NCBI GenBank assembly: GCA_019095985.1
Contig: CM032669.1
Span: 14,478,978 to 14,542,977, forward strand
Direction of reading: 5' to 3'
Length of the DNA: 64,000 nucleotides
From: Streblospio benedicti
Taxonomy: Eukaryota > Annelida > Polychaeta > Spionida > Spionidae
A model generated the notes under the pieces. The model was not told the origin of the DNA. It saw nothing but the letters and a program-made list of their open reading frames with translations, and did no database searches. Shown piece by piece: positions 1 to 12,600 of the stretch. Position numbers and translations under genes: made by a program. The stretch's first letter is position 1; each line of letters begins with the position of its first letter.

Positions 1-3000
1 AACTTTAAAATCTCCACTAGGCAGTAATATAATTCAATATCAGTTGAATGCAACAATAAACTTTCTATCACCAACTCTGAGAAATATGATCTAAAAAAAA
101 ATAAAGTATCATCTGTCATATTAAGTAGTTCATCAAATAACTTATGTCATGCGTATGTAATATTTCTAATTGGGAAAATGGCTCATAGCCAGAAATATCA
201 TCTTATCTGAAAATATTTGTTATGGGGATAGATGTATCCCATAGATTTCTTGGAACTCATAGACATATGTAAAGTCTATGTTCAATGCCCTAAACTAGCA
301 AGTACAATAAGAAAAATATCATAGAATTCCAGGAACCATGCAACTTCTTGACATTTGTTAACGACTCTGTCTTGGTAGATTGTCATTCAGTGCGGTGAAT
401 TTTATACTCATTATCACTATTTGGACCAATGTTACAATTCATGTTCCATAGATCTTGAATTCCTATTTGCTTAGCTAATCTCAATACTGTGCATATGCTG
501 TTCATGTTAAAATATACATGCACATACATCACATACATGCTATGCAAAAATACAAAGATGTGGAGTTCTATGAATATCATTAATTATATATAGCAGATTA
601 ATCTATATATAAATAGATGACTTTGTCACTGAAGAGCATTCTCTCATAAATATAATATCTGATCATGCTATTACTGTTACTACTTCAGCTTAGAAGTGAA
701 GATTGCAATTAACACAAAAATAAAAAGCTAAAAAAATGGGGGAAAAGTTCATATCTAAAAAATGCTGAAACTTTTTAAAGATTTTAAGTTGAAGGTGTCA
801 ATAGAAAATATTGCAGAAATCCAGTTTCTTTTTCCTGTAAAAATGAGCACATTCATGTTCAATACTGATATTCATAATAAATATCATAAAATGGCAAAAT
901 TTAAAAGCATATGCATGTAATATGATAATCTATAATCTAAACCTACTCGTCAATGTGTAGATTATCAATCACCATTACACTGAATAATATCACAGTAAGT
1001 TTAAAAATAAGACACTTCATAAGATTCCATTGATAAGTCACTAAACCTTTGCTTGATATTTAATACCAGAAAAGAAAAAAATGTATTAATGGGGTTTGTA
1101 CTATGATGGATTGTAAATGTATTGTAAATGTATTGCTATCAAAACAAAATATGTGCAATTGTTGTTCATTCAATTAGATCTTCTTTGTGCTGAGGGCCAA
1201 ATGACATGATGGTGCCAAAATGATAGATTTCACATGATGAACCAGACTTTGACACCTGCATTACCGGTTAACAAATTAACATTGAATTCATTATCAGCGA
1301 AACTAAAAACTAACTTTGTTTTGGGTTATTTTCTAAATATATCTACAATATAGCAACATTGAACTTAAATATGAAAAATAAGGATATACATTCTAAATCA
1401 TTATAAGCTTGTGGGCTTTTTTGACTGTAATATAATCTTATATTTCAGCGTGGGAACAACAATTATTACCATTTCCTTTTCAAAATATTGACATATCAAA
1501 ATTACATGTAATTTTAAAATTTGTAGCGAATATGACTTTGATTTATTTACAGATTGATAATATGATTCATAGTCTGCTGTACATATATTGTACTAAGCAT
1601 AAAAGGAACATTGATGACATGTTTTTTGTTGTTGTCCTTGTTAAAAAAATGTTTAGGTTAAATAACTAATGAATGTCATTAACAAATACCTGTCTGTGAA
1701 AAATCAATAGTCTGTGAAGAACCTTTGTTAGTTCTCATTCAACACAGATCACTCACATTTGTGGTTTGAACCTCAAATGCTTGAAAAAATCATACAGGAT
1801 AGACATTTTTAACACAAATGTACCAAACATCACCATCTATGTGAGATGTCTTTAGCAATAACAGAGAAGCCACCTGTATCTGTTTTTAATGTCTCCTATG
1901 GAATGTCCATCTTTATTAGCTGTAATTACGACAGACCAGCCAATAATAGCCACAAACTATTTCAAGATGAAAAGTTTTCAAATAAGCACTTGACTATCAT
2001 CATGGTTATAAATAGTTCTCTGTCACAACAATATAAAGTAATATTATTCCTGGGAACGTATAAGTACTGGGTATGCTTGCCATTACTTTGGTTAGGGACT
2101 CACACACAATGCAACCGCAGAGACAATGTACTCAATTTTGTCCAATGCAGAGCATAGTGTACTCATTTTATGCGTCTACCGGGTACTTTTGGATTCAAAA
2201 CCGTATTCCTCTTGGAGGCCCTCTATGTTTTCCACAACTATTAAAATCAATGACGGAATGATGATACTGTTGCTCTACAAAAACAGGTTCAGATTTCAGA
2301 AATTAGTATCCGTGAATTATATAAGCTTCTGAGAACAGAATTATATTAATTAATGACATTCCCTATCGGCACGGATATATAGGTAAGCTATTACTTATCA
2401 AAGTGATACTACTCACAGTTCAAGATTGAGTTGAAAATTACTAATTTAAATTAGATATATAATTTTTGCAGACAGTTCATTTATTATTGTTGCTTTTATC
2501 AATGGCTACTACAGCCTGGCAAATATTGTTCAGATCATAAGTGCATTGACAAGTGTATGCCAATCCAAATATTGTACAAGAACATTTACTAATGAATTTG
2601 GTTGGTCTAAATGCAAACCTGTTGAAGGGATTTTCACAAATAGACAGAAAAGGTTACCTTAAGTTCATCGATAACAATAAGAAGTGCGCTGGCGCTCTGT
2701 TGGGAATGTTCAACAGGTTTTCTTCCAATAAGCTTGTACAATGTAATCGCACTGTGTTCAATGATATGGGGGAGTTGAGGAATCTATGTGCTCCATTGGG
2801 AGATGTTCAATGGAAATTAGATACAATAGATTTGGTTCAAATCACAACTTAGAGACCAAATACTACAGGTGAATGCAACTGACAAAAAGAAATGTAAACC
2901 TATTCTATAAGAAAGCAAGTTGTGAAATAGGAGATTTGGAATGCTGGTATAATTTCATACAACCATACCGTACTGCAAAAAAACAACATTTTTGCGATCA

Positions 3001-5680
3001 AAAGTATTGAAAAAATATATTTCTCGAAGCTGATTTTTCTATAAGTCATAAGTCATAAGTATTTTATTTCGGAAACCAGTCCATAGAATTTATAAAATAG
3101 ATAAATACAATATATACAGATAAAAAACTTTATCAGCCTTAATACAACAGTGCAAACCATTTACCAGCAATTTTACTGGTGTAAATAAAAAAAATTGAGA
3201 ACATTTAAAGTACCAGAGCATTCATAGGGACTAAACAAAAGTTTGAATAAAAAAATTGTACACATATACCACATCTAAGATTTTTTAAAGGAGGTACAAA
3301 TGAGCAGACAATGAATGTATGAATCAGAGGGTGAGTTTGAGTGACACTGATTAGTATCATCGTGACCCTCCCCATTGGTCAGCCATCTCCAGTGACCAGG
3401 CTTAATTACCACATGTCAACATGGACACTCAGGGCAGCACCAATTAGATGCAGCTCATCATACAAAGGCACTGGCAAAAGATTCATTCAAACTGCTGTTA
3501 TTATTTCAATATTTTCTGTTATTCAATTTTGGAACATTATTGAAAGAAAAGTGATCACTATGTGATAGGGTTTCGGGTATGAGGATCTACTTGACGAAAT
3601 TTCAATAAATAGTCTAAAATAATATAATTGATACAGTGGTATAGAAAAATAATTACAAGGCTAGCAATCTGCTGAAAAAATACACATTGAATCCAAATGC
3701 AAATGAATTGAATTAAAACACACATTATCATTTTGCCGGATTACTGAATTTGCGTGTCAAATTTCTAAAACACCGACAGAAATGCACAAGTTTAGAGAAT
3801 GACGTGTTGCATGCATTCACAACACATGGCAAGGTTAAAGCTCACACAGAATAAAGGATGGACATTAAAAGCTTTGAAGTCCCATCATTATCAACTTGAA
3901 CGATTCCAAATGTTCTTGATGACTGTTGAATGAACAAGCTCACCAAATGTGGAGGGCCATTTTCATTGAGATCTTGTACACAAATGTGTATGCAACAGAT
4001 CATATTCATTCATAACAATTGACGGTTGAGCTATTTTGTATTCATTCTGCGATAATTTACTATGCATCTTTTTACTGTGGTATGATTGTCAGAAAGACCT
4101 GATTTTCATAATAATATGATAATAGCAAGTACTCTAAAGCGCTTGTGTGAGACGAGGTAAAAAATAACAATGTGTCAAGACTGAATTTTAGTCTGACAAT
4201 ATTCTATTATCTATGGTTGAGATAAAAGTCATCGAATGACAGATCTTAAGTTTAAAGAACATACACTGTTCATGATGCAATAGTGAAAATACTATATGCA
4301 CAAATTACTTTGGTTAAAAACAATTCATATTAAAACATTATCTATGCAATTAGAACTGATTTTCTAAGGAATGACCTAAATTAATAAAAGAGTAATGACC
4401 AAATGAATACTGAGGACAAATTAGGCATAAGGTAATTACACTGATGAGCTAATCAGACTTCATCTTGCAAGTGGATGTCAGAGGTCAGACTGAAGACATG
4501 CTTCTGGACCACACACACTTGGTTATTGGCCATTTATGGTAAATATTCAGATAATGTGAACCTACTCGCATATCGACTTGGCAGCTATTCCATGATTTTA
4601 TGCAAATATCACAGGCATTACACTATTCTATTCCACATCATAAAATTAAACTTTGCAGCATTATAAAATCAAAGACTTAACAAAGTATATTTATTGCCCA
4701 TATTGTTACATTGAAATTGAAATTTTAAACTATGCCATCAGTTTCATGAGATTGTGTTTTTGAAAACTTTGCACAAGCATAATTAATGGGGTAGATCTTT
4801 ATAAAAACTTTTTCGGAAGTATGGGTTTGTATGATAAAGAAATATCTAACATGAATGTTGATCAAAGATACAAGGGCAGAACTGGCAAGTCATGATAACG
4901 GTTACAAGTCCAAACTATCGAATATTAAATACTCAACTTAAATTACATCTGCTGAATGGCAGATTGAGATTTGGCACATTGAAAGCAGAAAAAAACACTG
5001 TGTAGAATTAAAATGAACAAACTTGGCACTTTCCTCTTCTTGAAAGAAAAAAAATCTACATTTTACAACTACATGAGTAGCTTACACTATGAGAACATAA
5101 CAAGTTACATGTATAATGTTTTGACATTCATTTTAAAAGGTCCCAAAAAAATTATTGATCTAAAAGACATTAGCAATGAGCACATTGAATGAAGTTGAGC
5201 AAGTGTGTTTTTATAGCTGTTCAACCAGAACACATAAACACACAGTATTGCACGCTAAAATATTAATGAGAGAAACACCTGTTTCATAATGCAGAAACTG
5301 TAGTGTAGTGTATGTGTTATCATGATGAATGATCAGTTGAAGTTGTCACATAAATTTTCCACCACATATCCCTTACCCTGACAACCACTAATCAATGTGC
5401 TTATATCAATTACCCTAAAAATAACATACCAAATAATGATTAGCAATGGTACCCTATATGATTACGCACACAGAATCGCCTAATTCAAGAGCTAAGGTCT
5501 CAGAATCATTTTCATATGATTATGTATATTTATTGATAATCTCTAAACTTCAAATCAATTGAAAATTGTCCTGTTATAATCATATGGATTTTAAATGAGT
5601 AAACATGAGTTGTACAGGACTCTTGTGAAACCATTCGATTAACAGAAAATCATAAATATTGGTTTAAGCATTTCTTAATA
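1..5680. other. Cytohesin intron 2, left part
   Basis: AT-rich intronic sequence with no convincing exon. An unrecognised short open frame (2553-2852, plus strand) ends in a stop and has protein-like sequence upstream in a second frame (2470-2640), which suggests a decayed coding insert of unknown origin. No cytohesin exon 3 (which should begin with RLK-like codons) was found on the minus strand. Confidence 0.5.
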
Positions 5681-5683
5681 GCT

Positions 5684-5760
5684 GCTGCAAGGACTCGAAC
5701 GCACAACCACTTTCGTGACACAGCTTACAAACAGCCAAGTCCAATATCCCCGTTTTTTCA
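5684..5760 (-). repeat. tRNA-like SINE fragment
   Basis: Read on the minus strand, a box-A-like segment (TTGGCTGTTTGTAAGC) is followed about 30 bases later by a clear box-B-like GTTCGAGTCC. This is the pattern of a tRNA-derived SINE head. The flanks do not pair into an acceptor stem, so a functional tRNA gene is unlikely. Confidence 0.35.
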
Positions 5761-5844
5761 AATAACTTTGTAATATGTCTTTATCAATGGATAAAGAATA
5801 TGAAAAAGTATGTGAGAAGGACGTTTATCACCAAAAGACCTACC

Positions 5845-6002
5845 TGCTGACTTTCATTAGGCCCGGTGCCACCATGTGCTGCAGCGCCAGTGCTGTAGCG
5901 AAGGCGCCGCTTACAACGGAACACGTGCTGCTGTAGCCACTCGGCGAGGCAGCGCACCGTGCACAGGCCCCCCACCTTCTGCACATGACACTTCAGACAC
6001 AT
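5845..6002 (-). CDS. Unassigned GC-rich open exon candidate inside cytohesin intron 2
   Basis: A GC-rich island in an AT-rich intron is open on the minus strand. From an ATG at 6002 it reads MCLKCHVQKVGG, then CLAEWLQQHVFRCKRRLRYS, and ends GPNESQQ at a good CAG|gtaggt donor. A possible acceptor (gtgcag before AAG GTG GGG) lies inside it but lacks a pyrimidine tract, so an alternative first exon is as likely as a cassette exon. Its end phase (0) equals that of cytohesin exon 2, so either use would join in frame to the next cytohesin exon. I do not recognise the peptide; cysteines and basic residues are frequent. It could also be chance coding in a repeat. Confidence 0.35.
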
Positions 6003-9000
6003 CGTACGCAAGCTCACACACACTCAGGTAGTGCCATATCACATGGGCCAAGGTGGTCGTAATTTGAATATCCGAAGACCAAAGCAGTAATTGTTCACTA
6101 TAACTTAGGCTCCGACAGCTTATCCCATGGTAGCTTGTGCGTGAGCATTCCTGATTAAAATTCAAAATTACATAATGTTGTAAAACATTGTAACATTCCA
6201 ACTACATCTGACTGCCCATTAAGGTTCAGATCGGCTCCACTGGGGGCTTTTATGTTAGCTACTGAACATAGACATATTCACAGAGTAACCTTTAGGCAAC
6301 ACTATTATTCCATTACCCAACTGAGATATAATACATTGGTTCATGCGAACTGACAATAAAGAACGGCTATTCTTAATATGGTATGAAATAATAGCTTAAT
6401 GGCCACCAAGTTTAATCTGATCTGGTTAACTTGGCTTTGAAATTGAAATTCATATCTCCACTGGTGTCCTAATTTCAACTATCCTTGTTAGTGCTATCAG
6501 ATAAAAGGGTCATTCATTTCCTTTCATGTTCAAATTTCACCGCACAGAGCACCATATATAAAATGTCATAAATTTAAGCAACAGCTTTGACAACAATTAC
6601 AGATCATTTGTCTATTCCTCACAGATTTTTATTCCATATTAGCCTCTGAAATATTTAAGTATCCAAACCACTAATTAAAGAAAAGATTACTTAAATTCTA
6701 AACACATAATTCACTGATGAATTCAGCAATAAATCACCAGCAGTCAACTTACACATAAAATCACTTAGAGATGACTGATGTAAAGAAGTGTTCACATCAG
6801 TGGACAGCGGTTCTCTGTAGCAGCCACAGAGATGTCTCTTTCAGCACAGTGCCACATGTGCTGCCACCTACTGTCGCTACGCCAATTGCAACCTTTACAT
6901 CATTTATTTTTTCCTTTATTTTAAATCAAAATCATTGATATTTTCAAAGCACAGGTGAACTATTTGCCTTTTTTTTTTTTTTTTGTCAGAGAGATATTGT
7001 TTATGGCAGTCACATACTTTTGGAAATTTCAAAAATTAATTACAACTTTATCGACAAAATAAAATTATTTGATAATTTACTTCCATCTAAACAAGATATT
7101 CTTGACAATAAGCTGTCAAAAATAGTATGCATTAGATACCTAACAATTCCGAACTTTTGAAAACAAAGACTTTTGAATTGGAATAGATAGATCAACTTTC
7201 ACCCTTTGCTTTGCTACTGATGCATGCCTGAGATGGCTATTCACTGAGGTGAATACAAGCTGAAAGAAAAGTTTGCTTTTCTCTTTTCATGGGACCTGGC
7301 CACCCTTGTGGTGGTGAAGATGCCACAAACATAGTTAACTACAGACTGTAGCAATGAAGCACGCAGGTTATAATACGCAGGTCATAATACAAGCAGAATG
7401 CATAAAGTGTTAATCATAGCCAACCAAACTTAATAGGATTCAGACATCAGAGGAATAACACAGGATCAATCTGAACCAGTCCGTTATTTCAGATTGTATT
7501 ACATAATCCAGAACCAAACAACCCAGTCCCTTATATCAGATTGTATGACATAATCCCGCATAAGCAAGAGCTCAGATGTATGGCAAACTGAGCCTCACAA
7601 ATACACGCATGATTTTCTATTCATCTAACACCATCGCACTTGAGGGAGTGAGAACCAGATGCTGCACAACTGTGGCCTATTTGCCATTGACCTGCCCCTG
7701 TAATTACACATGCTCAGTCCTTATTTTTTAATGCTATTGATTATATTTGTGCACATGCTCATTAAATACTCACACAAGAATGAGTCTAATTGCACACCCT
7801 TCTTTTAACTAAGAAAATCAAATCATTAATCATGTCTGCAAATGACATGTTTCAGTGTTTAGTGATGCAAAAATAAGTCTGAATGATAGAAAGATTCTAC
7901 TAAAGAAAATAGATTATTTCTAACTTTACACTTTTTGCTATTGAATATAAAATTGAAACGAAAATACAAACTTTGGTAGTACTAGTATGGTTCTAAAATG
8001 GCATAAATTAAAAGCTAATGTTTCTAATCTGAGCGCATCAACTTTTTATTATTTTCTTTAAACTCTGATTTGTCATAATTTTTCTTTCCATCGTGAATGT
8101 AAGTATAAAACAATGTAATATCGGAGAACTGAAAGCTATCATCTGCATTTATACAACCCATCACTTCATGCTCTGGGGTCATTATGATAGACTCCCTATA
8201 GGGTATTACATTCTGGTTTCTGTAAATTCCCCTAAAGGATTAATCCATTTATAGGCAGAGAAGATTCCAAGTTGAAGCACATGATACTAATTCAAATCGT
8301 TGATATGAATGTTCAAAAAACATTTAGAACATTCACTTTCTATGTTACTTCTATTATTGTCACTCACTGTCCATTTTATCATGCTTGTATTTGAAGTGTC
8401 TGATTACATTACGCCTAACTTTATAAAGTGACACGTGGCTATATACACAGAATATAGTAAACCCTAGTATCCACAGAACTTGACCTCAAAATCCAACCAA
8501 TCACAAGGCCCACTGCAGAAATGTTCAGCCAAGATATCAAACGTCCGACGTATGATCTTACTTTGCAGAGTAAGAAATAATGAGTATTGATTTTGTTTTT
8601 GAAGTAAGTCTAATCTATTTTTCCTCATAAAAGAAACAACTGGGTCACGGGTTGATATGTACATGGACTTGTAAAGGCAATGCGAGTGATCAAGCCGTGA
8701 AAACCAACGATGTGACATGATGTGATGTCAGCAGTTCAGATATTTGTTGGTCGAACACATAAATTACAATTATTTTTTTTCATTTCATACTATCTGTGAT
8801 GTTTTTGTTCCTCTTTTCAAATTAAGAATTTCTAAACAATGAGACAAAAGGCAAAGCAAGAGAACAGATGGCATTCTCGTCTCACTTGTTGCAAAGAATT
8901 ATTTTCATCTGAAACTTAGCACATCTTTTATTGATGCACCTATAAATTATATTGACAACAAAAGTTTTAGGCATGATATTAAATAAAATCTAATCAATAT

Positions 9001-9628
9001 AATTGCTATTAGATTTAAGTGTGGAGGCAGAATTTCTGTAAGAAATAAATTAGCTTTTATTCTGCATAATTAGGTTTTATTGACATTTCTAAGCCTTCCT
9101 TTTTTGTTTTCAAACCTTAGTTTACTTTAGAATTATAGAATCAAAGTATAATCTTGATACAATACATTGAACTTCACAACATTTGCTAAATTTTATGCCA
9201 TTTGCTGCACATAAGACTAAAGAGACAGTTTTCATGTAGACCATGACAAACTAAATAGCAATACCACAGATGCAGACAGAACAAGTGGAGAGTCCAAGGA
9301 TAACACATCTCAGCTCCCACTTAACCACCTGCTTTCCCCCCACAATGAGTCACCAATCAGTATCACCTTCTTTACAACATGACGACCACAAAATTCAGGA
9401 GGGGATGTTCGAGACAAAAGAGGACAACGTGTGAGAGCATCTAAATCACCCCCTTGAGTTTTCTAAATATTTAATGGAAAATACCAACACACATTGCACA
9501 AATATAAATTAGGAGCAAAACAATGCAATAATACACTACATTATTGCACAGCTAGACTTTATTAAGATTTTAAACAAAGGTTATAAAGCCGTGACAAATT
9601 TTTGTCAACAGCCACTGAGATAAAATAC

Positions 9629-12600
9629 CTGTATCTCATATAAAAGTTGTTCCTTCCTCCGCCTTATGTCTTCTAATAGCGCCAGTTCTTCAGATGTAAG
9701 ATCTGAAAATTGTTTACAGAACAGATTTATAAAATGCTGGTTATTTAATTGGTAAATTATCAAATCTATTTTCTACAATTGAATTTTATTGAAGTTATGC
9801 AGAATTTATTTTATCAATTTTAATTTTTCAGGCTTAACAATTCCTTAACAACGGGAAAAAACTCAACACTTTCTAATCAAAATTCATTTCTTAAAAAAGA
9901 ACTAAAAACCTAAATAATACTTTTGATAAAGATGTCTATTTGTAATTACTTATCTAGTAAAGGAGTATAAATACTTGCTCAATAGACAGGTTTAGCCGTA
10001 TACGTCTTGTTAAAATCTGTACAATAATGAAAGAAAACACCTGCTCATCATGTCTCCCCTTGAACTTTCTTAATTCTAAACCGATTTTCATAAAAATTAC
10101 CTTGCTTAGTGCAGAATGAAAATGACACATTGAATTGATAGCAAAATAGTCCCAAATATTATATGTGCAAATAACATGTATTCTTGTTAATTTTGAGTAC
10201 TTTCAGAAATGTAGTATTATACATCTACGTTCAGGGTATGCTATGTAGCTGATAGGTAATTTGATATAGTGAGGTAAAGGTTCAATTGAATTTTTATAAT
10301 AAATTTAGACTGGGGCCACCAAAATCAGATATTCTAGAACTTTACAATCAATATTCTACTCAGAAGACTTAGGGTCAGTTACAATTTCAGAATACAATTA
10401 CTTATACACATTTCTTTTCGCTGTCAAAATTACAATTAGACATAGATCTTTTTTTTATTCCAATATAATTTCTATTACAAACTTCCAAGTTTCATATGGA
10501 TTGAACTTCCAGTATGATTATTTTTTTTTTTAATATCCTTTGCTTTTACACAATTTATAATGCACTTTTTCTCGTACATGTAGATACCCACATAGGACAT
10601 AGCCCTCCAGTAAAATCCAGACTTACACTACTAATGGCTACGGCTCAGGGAGCTTTTGCGAATAAGAAACAATCTATACACAGTTTATAGAATAAACAGC
10701 CATTCTCTTCTATAAAGATTGACGTAAAAAATATTTGAGGCGCTACTTGTTGCGGACAATTTTCTTCATACAATCACTTTTTTTACCTTTTTATTCAAAT
10801 GGCAACATCCAAACATCTACCTACACTAACTTTCATTGTATGATATATAGAGGACCACGAGAGCCCTTTATGGCTCACTATCTGATACTATTTCATCTAC
10901 TTGTATGTTATATACACATGCATTAAGTTTGTTGTGTGATTTAATATCAATTAAAAGTTAACATGACATAATAAATAGAATGTCAAATGAAGAGGTGATT
11001 TTAGGTCATTGATAGGCTAGTAGTAACCTTAATTAAACTCTTGTGCTGTGTAGTACAAATGAGAACTAATTCCAACTAATATACAGTACAGGTCTGCTTA
11101 TCCAGACACTGATGAGATACATGTATTCTGATTAGTAGGCGTCTGGATATCACTGTGGTGACCCAAGACTATTCTCATAGACCGTGACATGGGTGAAAAT
11201 GCTGGCAATGTGTACATATTGAACAAGTACATGTATTGAACATTTTTTGCATATTTCAGGACTTATAAGTGACAATAACATTACCTTCCATTTATAATCA
11301 ATATCTATTGTACATTTATTAGGATTATTACAATAAGCGACACGCATTGACCTCTAGAAACAATATTTTTCAAGTTTCACAATAATTTTATTATTTTCAA
11401 TGGCGACAATAGCAACCACGTGCTTCTAAACATGCATGACCGAGAACTTTTTGATTGCCATAACGTTCTTTAAATCATTTAATATCTAGCTTATTTTTCA
11501 TCGGATTTTTAAGTTAATACATGTATTTAAAGAGGAAAATGTCTAGATTATGAATAAAATATTTATTTTATGATCAAAACAATCCATTATCTGGAAAAGA
11601 ACAAGTAACATATCGGCCCCCAAAAAAAATCAAACTTGTTTCGAGGTCAAGATCAGTCTCATCGCCCACAAAAGAACCGGTAATGTAACTTAAATTATCA
11701 ATAGAAACTGGGTGACAAGGCTAGCGCCTATTCAGTTACCTATTCGGTGAATTTTTTTTTCTCATGACGGGAGATATGGTCAAGTCCGTAACTCTAAAAG
11801 TGGGGGCCAATATTTGACATCCTGATACAGAGGATTATCGGATAATCCAGATCCGGATATTCGGACCTATACTGTATTTGGGGAAACAAATATAATCAAT
11901 TGAAATATTCATTGATTTATATGTTCAATTCCCCCTCATGGGTATGATTCAAGATGAATTCAAAATGATGATCATACATGGATGGATACAACCTTTGTAC
12001 ATAATAAGTGCAAATCATACACAAAAAGTGCATATACAGTATAGGTCTGAATATCCAGATCCAGAGTATCCGAAAATCCACTTTATACGGATGTCAAATC
12101 TTAGCCCCATTTTTAAATGTCACAGGTTCGAACATGTCCCTCTTTTTCATTGTGTAAAAAACATTCTGACACTTCTCAAAGCTACCGTATAGGGGCTAGC
12201 CTTGTCACCCGTTTTTTATTGATAATCTAAGTTATTTTACCGGTTCTTTTCCACGTGATAGAGACTGATGACCGTGTTTGATGACCTAGAAGCAGATTTG
12301 AATGGGGCCGATATGCTACCAATTTTTTTCGGGATAATGGAGTGTTTTATTGGTAAAATAAATATCATATTTGTAATCTGAACCTTTGTCTTGTTAAATA
12401 CATGTATCTAACGTCAAAATCCGATGAAAAATAAGCAAGATATCAATTACTTTGCAACAGTTATAGCAACACAAATGTTCAAGGTTCATATATGTTTGAC
12501 GTAGCTAATACCTCATGGTCTTGTTTGCTTGAACGAGGTGATAAAAATATGTTCAGAAACTTTAAAAAAAAATCATTGCTAGAGCTCAATACGAGTAAAT

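Noticed and set aside
5684-5760. Possible functional tRNA gene
   Set aside because: Box A and B are visible but there is no acceptor or anticodon stem; kept only as a SINE fragment.
10735-10926. 63-aa plus-strand open frame
   Set aside because: Low-complexity translation at the edge of a dispersed repeat; no splice or domain signal.
11938-12192. 84-aa plus-strand open frame
   Set aside because: Crosses the boundary of a pogo-like element and the older repeat; chance frame.
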